Positions 61,637 through 64,000 of a DNA stretch of 64,000 bases are shown here, one piece after another. Made by a program: the position numbers and the translations under genes. The stretch comes from Candidatus Defluviibacterium haderslevense. GTDB lineage: Bacteria; Bacteroidota; Bacteroidia; Chitinophagales; Saprospiraceae. The notes under the pieces are model-generated. The model made no database searches, was not told the origin of the DNA, and saw only the letters and a program-made list of their open reading frames with translations. The stretch lies in contig JADJRL010000003.1 of NCBI GenBank assembly GCA_016712225.1, positions 2,555,501-2,619,500 on the forward strand. The letters run 5' to 3'. The stretch's first letter is position 1, and every line of letters starts with the position of its first letter.

Positions 61637-62899
61637 CTATTGTTTTAATAGGCTTGACAATTGTTTTAAATGTCCTGGTACAGTAGCATCATATTGAAAT
61701 ATTCCAGCTTCGGTCACTAATATAATGACTGAACTATTTTCCAGTGCAATGAGATCGTAAGGGTTGAGATGCGTGACTTGTTCAATCAAATGAATGTCGT
61801 CAATATTTTTTGCATTAAATGCTTTTAGATTTTTATCACAGATGTACAATGTTTGATTCAACATGGTTAGACCATATGGATTTTCCAAGGGGTACGTTTT
61901 TAAAAGTTTGGGATTAAAAATGTCCTTGACATCTACAACATCTAATTGATTGGTATAACCTCCACAGGCGGTACCACCGTGTAAGGTTACATATGCTATA
62001 TCATCCTGAACGATAACCGGATCACATGATCTAAAATGTTCCATTTTGCCGGCAAGGGTTGGTGTGGCTGGATTTATTAAAGTATAGATGTACATACCTG
62101 AAGTGGAACCTATAAATAGATTATTATTATACGGAAAAATGGTTTCAATATTCCAGCCAATTTGAATTTTAGAATTTAAAACAGGGCATTGTTGTTCTAC
62201 ATTAAAGCTATACAAATGGCTTAAATCTATAGTATATAAAAAGTTTTCTGTAGCTGTGAATTTTGCAAATGAACCGCCAATTCCTGAGATACCCGTGAAG
62301 CTAGGTGAATTACTATTAGGACCTGACCTTTTACTGTCACTTGAAGAAAAGATCACATCTCCTTCCCAATAAATTTCTCTACCATAATATTCTGAATTGC
62401 ATGGAATTTCGACCGTTGTTTTATTCTGAATATAATCCACCAAAATACCATTTAGGGGATCGACTAATATTGGTGAAAAAACATTTTCATTTCTACAAAT
62501 TATTTTAGGATTTGTTGGATCTGATATATCAATGCTTAATAAGTCTATATAGTTGTCCGCATACAGGATATTATTATGAACGGACATATCCACATTTCCG
62601 GGAATTTCGATAAAGTTTATTTTAATGGGATGCGCTGGATCTGTGTTATCAAAAATGTGAATTCCGACTTTTATTTCATTGACCAATAGAAGTGACCCAT
62701 AAACATAAATTTTTCCTGGGTGATTTAATTCATGAGTTGCATTTAATTTTACACTCAAACGGATGTCAGAAGTCGTCATATAGACCGGATCGTATCTAAA
62801 GTAAGTTCTTTTGAGGTTGCAATCGTCTTTGAAGCAAGAACTGAATGTTAGGGTTACACAAAATGTTAGCGATAAAAGAAGGCGAGTTGTATGTTTCAT
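61637..62899 (-). CDS. LVIVD-repeat surface lipoprotein
   Basis: 420 residues. The signal ends in a lipobox (TFSSC, Cys near residue 22). The mature protein is a run of LVIVD-type repeats (for example LLLVNEIKVGIHIFDNTDPAHPIKI, DLLSIDISDPTNPKII, QLDVVDVKDIFNPKLL, NLKAFNAKNIDDIHLI), which fold as a beta-propeller. Such proteins sit on the outer face of the cell in Bacteroidota. Their role is not known. It is the first gene of a three-gene operon. Confidence 0.85.
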   Translation of the reverse strand: MKHTTRLLLSLTFCVTLTFSSCFKDDCNLKRTYFRYDPVYMTTSDIRLSVKLNATHELNHPGKIYVYGSLLLVNEIKVGIHIFDNTDPAHPIKINFIEIPGNVDMSVHNNILYADNYIDLLSIDISDPTNPKIICRNENVFSPILVDPLNGILVDYIQNKTTVEIPCNSEYYGREIYWEGDVIFSSSDSKRSGPNSNSPSFTGISGIGGSFAKFTATENFLYTIDLSHLYSFNVEQQCPVLNSKIQIGWNIETIFPYNNNLFIGSTSGMYIYTLINPATPTLAGKMEHFRSCDPVIVQDDIAYVTLHGGTACGGYTNQLDVVDVKDIFNPKLLKTYPLENPYGLTMLNQTLYICDKNLKAFNAKNIDDIHLIEQVTHLNPYDLIALENSSVIILVTEAGIFQYDATVPGHLKQLSSLLKQ

Positions 62900-63112
62900 A
62901 ATTAATATTTTATTTATAATACTTGTATAGACTGATCAGTTCATATAAATGGTTGGGTATAGATTATAAAAATTCCTAAAAAATTCATAATTTAAGCTAA
63001 TGGGCTAAAACCAACCATAGTTATTGAGGTTTATAATATGTGACTTTAGATCTCATTTTAAGTTTTGAATTACCAGTATACTGAGTTATTTTTGCGACCT
63101 AAATATAAAATT
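62900..63112. other. Divergent intergenic region with gcvP promoter
   Basis: Short AT-rich stretch between the lipoprotein operon and gcvP. Only the gcvP promoter is recognised. Confidence 0.5.
63064..63094 (+). promoter_or_regulatory. gcvP promoter
   Basis: TTTG (63064-63067), exactly 19 bases, then TATTTTTG (63087-63094): a full match to the TTTG-N19-TAnnTTTG consensus. The ATG is 18 bases further on. No glycine riboswitch is visible in this short leader. Confidence 0.85.
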
Positions 63113-64000
63113 ATGAATATTTTTCCTCGATTTGATCAATTTGAACATAGACATATAGGAAGTTTGGGCTCCGATTTGGGCATCATGTTGCGTACAATAG
63201 GGGTTGCAAGTTTAGACCAATTGATAGAGCAAACGGTCCCTGCATCGATACGACGTAAAGACAAAATGGCCATTCCACCTGCTCAATCCGAGTTTGATTT
63301 TTTGAATGATTTACAAAAATTAGCTGACGAAAACGAGCTGTATCGAAGCTTTTTGGGTCAAGGATATTACGGTTCTATAACACCTAATGTCATTTTGAGG
63401 AATGTATTCCAGAATCCGGGTTGGTATACACAATACACACCCTATCAGGCTGAAATAGCTCAAGGCAGACTTGAGGCTTTATTAAACTTTCAGACCATGA
63501 TCTCAGATCTAACAGGACTGCCTATTGCGAATGCTTCCCTTTTGGATGAGGGCACGGCTGCAGCAGAAGCGATGCTTATGTTTTACCATTCTAAAGAAAA
63601 ACGAAATAAAGAAGAATCGCCCAATTTATTTTTTGTAGATGAACAAGTCTATGACCAAACCATTGATGTCTTAAAATCAAGAGCATGGCCACAAGGAATA
63701 GTACTTAAAATTGGAAATTGGAGAACTGATGAATTACCAGCTAATTGTTTTGGAGCTTTAATTCAGTATCCGGATAAATTAGGTGAAGTATCAGATTATA
63801 GCCAATTCATTGAAAAAGCTAAATCAGCAGGTGTATTGGTAGCCATGGCAACGGATTTAATGGCCTTATGTTTACTCAAATCACCAGGAGAATTGGGAGT
63901 GGACATTGCCCTAGGAAATAGTCAGCGATTTGGTGTTCCAATGGGATTTGGAGGTCCTCATGCGGCATTTTTTGCAACAAGAGATGAATTTAAAAGGATC
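63113..64000 (+). CDS. gcvP: Glycine dehydrogenase (decarboxylating), P protein, 3' end beyond window
   Basis: The first 296 residues of the glycine cleavage P protein, a pyridoxal-phosphate enzyme that decarboxylates glycine. It begins MNIFPRFDQFEHRHIGS. Landmarks are SFLGQGYYGSITPNVILRNV, PGWYTQYTPYQAEIAQGRLEAL, ISDLTGLPIANASLLDEGTAAAEAM, and MGFGGPHAAFFATRDEFKR at the cut, each seen in part. The full protein is usually about 950 residues. The intact promoter immediately upstream confirms the start. Confidence 0.96.
   Translation, partial: MNIFPRFDQFEHRHIGSLGSDLGIMLRTIGVASLDQLIEQTVPASIRRKDKMAIPPAQSEFDFLNDLQKLADENELYRSFLGQGYYGSITPNVILRNVFQNPGWYTQYTPYQAEIAQGRLEALLNFQTMISDLTGLPIANASLLDEGTAAAEAMLMFYHSKEKRNKEESPNLFFVDEQVYDQTIDVLKSRAWPQGIVLKIGNWRTDELPANCFGALIQYPDKLGEVSDYSQFIEKAKSAGVLVAMATDLMALCLLKSPGELGVDIALGNSQRFGVPMGFGGPHAAFFATRDEFKRI

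Noticed and set aside
1..64000. CRISPR array, rRNA, tmRNA or prophage
   Set aside because: No regularly spaced repeats with unique spacers, no rRNA-like blocks and no phage structural genes were seen.

Overview
This 64 kb window is a low-GC bacterial chromosome segment that reads as Bacteroidota. Promoters follow the TTTG-N19-TAnnTTTG pattern of that phylum (clear at recQ and gcvP). Three secreted proteins end in type IX secretion sorting domains. Other phylum-typical families are DUF4271, DUF3109, the alternative GlmU-like transferase, type B ribosomal protein L31 and M56/BlaI sensors. A Saprospiria- or Chitinophagia-like organism is my guess; the sequence read by eye does not settle the class. 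No rRNA, tRNA or CRISPR array was found.

Layout. 1-9.9 kb: housekeeping genes (recG, truncated by the window start; serA; ligA; a MoxR ATPase; rpmE2; a GlmU-like transferase; a GH113-like glycosidase). 10-16.4 kb: two paralogous histidine kinase/OmpR-type regulator pairs separated by suhB and a small OB-fold membrane protein, then DUF4271, hemD and a Nudix hydrolase. 19.1-20.4 kb: an IS256-type (zinc-binding variant) insertion sequence. 20.2-25.8 kb: a stress module with a response regulator-Crp fusion, its PAS kinase, a CBS protein, two universal stress proteins, Hsp20 and one unknown protein. 26-38 kb: DUF3109, a large secreted protein, a blaI-M56-PDZ operon, an XRE/S24 repressor, a lone peptide permease subunit, DoxX, a DnaQ-like exonuclease and an MbnP/MbnH-like pair. 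38.5-40.6 kb: a Prc-type protease. 41.2-42.8 kb: an IS3-family element. 44.7-46.5 kb: recQ. 46.8-55.4 kb: an accessory block of unrecognised membrane proteins and lipoproteins with dispersed palindromic repeats. 55.9-64 kb: lon, a sigma factor/membrane-barrel operon, surface lipoproteins and the start of gcvP.

Three regulatory or structural results stand out. (1) The IS256-type element lies inside the 3' end of the response regulator-Crp gene. An 8-bp target duplication (AATTTTAA) and the severed native C-terminus, 11 codons in frame on the far side, show this directly. (2) Both universal stress protein transcription units carry the same FNR-type palindrome (TGATCAATATCA) 60-70 bp upstream, and they flank that Crp-type regulator, so a local regulon is likely. 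(3) Two TACGAA-N4-TTCGTA operators precede blaI and a third, identical in design, sits on the promoter of the Prc protease about 9 kb away. This suggests a BlaI-controlled proteolytic circuit linking the M56 metalloprotease, a PDZ surface protein and Prc.
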